Origin: an uncultured Mycoplasmatota bacterium
GTDB lineage: Bacteria; Bacillota_I; Bacilli_A; RF39; UBA660
Direction: 5' to 3'
DNA length: 7,981 nucleotides
Assembly (NCBI GenBank): GCA_947384645.1
Contig: CANDHX010000055.1
Span: 1-7,981 of the forward strand
Shown: one piece after another, positions 5,336 to 7,981 of the stretch
How the letters are laid out: each line of letters starts with the position of its first letter
Numbering within the stretch: position 1 is the stretch's first letter
Notes under the pieces: model-generated
The model's database searches: none
What the model was told of the DNA's origin: nothing
The model's input: the letters and a program-made list of their open reading frames with translations, nothing else
Program-made: the position numbers and the translations under genes

Positions 5336-5734
5336 TTACATTTTATTAATTCTATCCAAATCCGCTCTTCCTTCGATAAATTCATCTCTTACGATTAACT
5401 TACCGTGGTCTGTATGTTTATATCTATATTCTTGTTCGAACTCTAAAAGCACTTCTCTAATTCTTCTTAAATTCTCTAACCTTAGCTTCTTTGCAATTTT
5501 TTCTTCGTTAATCTCTTTTGTGATGGCATAAAACATGTCTGGTTCAAACTTCTCTATTATGTGTAAATAGTCGTGTGATGTAGGTCTATTTAGCAAAGCT
5601 CCATTCCAAAATGACTCTGGCCCTCCAAATTGTTTTGGAACGAGCAAATGATGGAAACTCAACTCATCGATAGATTTTACTTTATATCCCATCATATCGA
5701 TTCTAAAAATGGGAACTTTATAAACCATTATCAT
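5336..5734 (-). CDS. Small HNH-like (beta-beta-alpha metal) protein of unknown role
   Basis: The gene encodes 132 residues from the ATG at 5734, or 130 from the ATG at 5728, which has the slightly better placed AGAAGA. Residues 25-61 read LSFHHLLVPKQFGG then WNGALLNRPTSHDYLHIIE. The paired His28/His29 followed by Pro33, the Asn44-Gly-Ala-Leu-Leu strand and the SHDYLH helix (His54, His58) match the order of an HNH nuclease core. There are no CxxC zinc-holding pairs and the protein is small. A charged helical tail (NEEKIAKKLRLENLRRIREVLL) and RYKHTDHGKLIVR follow. I recall short HNH-like proteins of this pattern in low-GC Gram-positives with no assigned role. It starts 40 bases after the U32 gene with no promoter visible between, so it is probably co-transcribed with it. 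Nuclease activity is an inference. Confidence 0.65.
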   Translation of the reverse strand: MIMVYKVPIFRIDMMGYKVKSIDELSFHHLLVPKQFGGPESFWNGALLNRPTSHDYLHIIEKFEPDMFYAITKEINEEKIAKKLRLENLRRIREVLLEFEQEYRYKHTDHGKLIVRDEFIEGRADLDRINKM

Positions 5735-5774
5735 TCTTCTAACTATCTTTTTAATAACCTACCCACCTATAACA

Positions 5775-7935
5775 TTATATCATATCATCGATTGAAAGAC
5801 GTACCTTTTTTAAAATTTTCTCACAAGAAGAAGGACTCTCATCGTAAAAGTGGATTTGATAATCCCCAACACCTAACTTCAAGTATTCTTCTATTGCATC
5901 TATCTTATTTATAGCTTCACTATCTATTAGAAAATTGTATTTACCGCATCTTTTAATATTATAGATATTACTTCTTTCATTAACTAAGGCGCTCCCCTTC
6001 CCTGAACATGGGTCGTATTTCATCTTCATGAGTTCTATTTTACCATAAAGTAACACGCTTACTTTCGAAAAATCGACCTTCCCTTTCATATCTTTAAAAT
6101 TATTTAAATCGATTTCTATAGAAGCAGTAACTAAAGAGACGTTATCGTAATTTAAAAACGAATTTATCGTATGAGAATTTAGAGCGTTCATTATGTAATG
6201 AGTTACTCCACCTTTGCCATTTTTATTTAATAAGCCATAATCGCACATCATATATGGACCATTACTGTAAGAACTTTCAAACTCTTTAGAATTGTCAAAA
6301 ATCGGATATATTTCATTCTTGTATTTACAGATTAGCTCTTTATTTCTAGTAAATATCCTTCGAGTATACTTTTTAGATATCATGTATTGTTCTTCATTTT
6401 CTAAAACCACACTGATACTTGGGGCTATATGACATGTTTTTAAAAAAATTTCTGGATAATCAAAAAATTCACATGGCACACATTCGATTCTCTTTCGATT
6501 TAACTCTTCTAAAGCTCTCCTTCTTAGTTCATTAAGGCTCTTTAAATTGACAAATAAGTCTTTATCTAACTCCCCATTTATAGAATCGACCTTATAAATT
6601 GTATTACCAGTCTTGCTTAACTGCTTTACGACGTCCTCTTTACTAATAGGTCTATTAAAAGCACTAATCGATTCATCGCCACGAACTAAAATTCTATTTT
6701 TACCATCTTCTACAATTAGTTCCATGGGTTTACCCAATCTAATATCATATTTCATCGTTATAGGTATTTCTTTTTTAGGTAAATCGTTTATTTTGTCTAA
6801 AAGCTTTTTACTTGCGACTTTTCTAACTTCTCCACTACTAACTAAGCCCAAGAAATTGTCGACATAAACCTTATTCAAAGAAAGAGACTCTCTAATCAGC
6901 TTATTTCTACTATCGTATAAAAAGTTTACGAGCATTCCTTTATCGTCTTCTCTAAACCTTATAGTATCTCCTTGACTCAAACTCTCATCTAAAGTGATTT
7001 CCACCTTATCGTTTAGTACTTTATATGTACCTAAATGAATTCCGATATGATTTGGACTTAACTCATTCCCGATAGAATCGTTTCTTTCACCATTTAGATA
7101 TCCTTTTGTAAATTCTCTATTAAAAAGAAGAGCCATATTTTTAATTTCCTCATCACCTAAAGGTTCGAAACGTCCTTCATAATAAGAGTCTATTAGTCTT
7201 CTATAGACACTCGTTATATAACCTACGTATTCCTTACTCTTCATCCTACCTTCTATCTTTATACAATCTATATTTGCGTTGATTATATCCTTTATATAAG
7301 AAGCTGTACACAAATCTTTTAAAGATAGATAATAACTGCTCTTTTTATCTATACTTTCTTTGGTTTTTAATCTATAAGGAAGTCTGCATAAACCAGCACA
7401 TTCCCCACGATTTCCACTCCTAAATAAAGTTTTACTCGAAAATAGACATTGACCAGAGTACGATACACATAAAGCGCCGTGACAAAAGACCTCTATCTCC
7501 GTACTTCGAGAAATATCTTTGATTTCATCTAACGACATTTCCCTATCGACAACCACTCTCTTAACGCCCAACTTGCCTAAAACTTCTATTCCATCTTTTC
7601 CACTATTGTGCATCTGAGTACTGGCATGAATTTCTAAATCGGAAACTACTTTACGTATAAGATTTAACATACCGAAGTCTTGTATTAAGACTGCATCTAC
7701 GCCACTTTTTGCTAAAAATTTTACATATTCTATAAACGTTTCAACCTCATTTTCATAAATAAGCGTGTTAATAGTAACGTAAACCTTTACACCATATAAA
7801 TGGGCAAAATTAATGGCTTCTACAAGCTCGTCATCGGAAAAATTCTTAGCATACTTCCTCGCTCCAAACCTCACTCCGGCCAAATAGACGGCATCAGCAC
7901 CATAAATAACTGCATATTTTAACATATCCATATTG
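5775..7935 (-). CDS. U32-family protein with DUF3656, 5' truncated at the contig end
   Basis: The genomic part encodes about 719 residues and lacks the first ten or so, since U32 proteins normally open with a PELLAPAG-type motif just before the NMDMLKYAVIYGADAVYLAG seen here. The core signature EVFCHGALCVSYSGQC then NRGECAGLCR follows. It includes four cysteines of the kind that hold an iron-sulfur cluster in this family, then IDCIKIEGR. A DUF3656-like beta-rich part spans about residues 380-490. A further C-terminal domain has HYIMNALNSHTINSFL and LLYGKIELMKMKYDPC. Relatives carry out oxygen-independent hydroxylations: RlhA on 23S rRNA, TrhP on tRNA U34 and UbiU/UbiV on quinones. The old name peptidase U32 is probably misleading. 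The DUF3656 layout favours an RNA-hydroxylating role, but the exact substrate is uncertain. The TAA at 5775-5777 is 40 bases before the HNH-like gene. Confidence 0.9.
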
Positions 7936-7981
7936 AGATCGGAAGAGCACACGTCTGAACTCCAGTCACAATCCGGAATCT
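7936..7981. other. Illumina TruSeq adapter and index sequence (not genomic)
   Basis: From 7936 the sequence begins AGATCGGAAGAGCACACGTC and continues exactly as the TruSeq adapter through the CCAGTCAC at 7962-7969. It is followed by an 8-base index AATCCGGA (7970-7977) and ATCT (7978-7981), the start of the constant part after the index. From memory that octamer is one of the Illumina unique dual i7 indexes. The genome therefore ends at about 7935. Confidence 0.98.

Noticed and set aside
5325..6867. Plus-strand frames opposite the HNH-like, thioredoxin-like and U32 genes
   Set aside because: They have no ribosome sites or recognisable domains and are opposed by clearly conserved proteins.
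7936..7952. GTG at 7952 as the start of the U32 gene
   Set aside because: The codon and the next five residues derive from Illumina adapter sequence. The real start is beyond the contig end.

Overview
This AT-rich window looks like a contig end from a low-GC Bacillota genome of the Clostridia/Erysipelotrichia/Bacilli kind. The signs are a Val-Thr-Tyr-Gln-Lys tRNA array with encoded CCA ends, Gram-positive Shine-Dalgarno sites, a CvfD/YugI-type S1 protein, a long U32-family protein and a large serine recombinase. TGA appears to be used as a stop (end of the S1 gene), which fits the standard genetic code but does not prove it. The last 46 bases are not genomic: they are Illumina adapter plus index sequence.

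Left part (1-1760, + strand), probably the end of an integrated mobile element. It holds the 3' end of an unidentified gene, then a strong sigma-A-type promoter, then an untranslated leader that can fold in two mutually exclusive ways. That leader contains a 24-codon ORF whose stop codon lies in the loop of an intrinsic terminator. Next comes a large serine recombinase gene broken by a one-base deletion near position 867. Joined across the lesion it would encode about 446 residues with catalytic, recombinase and zinc-ribbon domains.

Middle (1807-2390, - strand). A five-gene tRNA operon is driven by a TTGACA-N17-TATATT promoter. It ends in an elaborate, apparently three-way-branched hairpin followed by a T-rich tract. 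The recombinase and the tRNA operon converge on this terminator.

Right part (2414-7935, - strand). In transcription order it holds a 5'-truncated U32/DUF3656 protein (probably an Fe-S RNA-modification enzyme), a small HNH-like protein, a membrane-anchored thioredoxin-fold protein without catalytic cysteines, a multi-pass membrane protein with an extracytoplasmic domain, a small signal-anchored protein and the CvfD-like S1 protein. Promoters can be read before the thioredoxin-like, membrane-protein, S1 and tRNA units, so most are short transcription units. The S1 gene is notable: its promoter overlaps the end of the preceding gene and its transcript would begin with a terminator-like hairpin.

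The best candidates for something undescribed are the leader-peptide attenuator ahead of the recombinase (270-388) and the hairpin leader of the S1 gene (2822-2874). The chimeric start of the U32 reading frame is a sequencing artefact and should be removed from any protein record.
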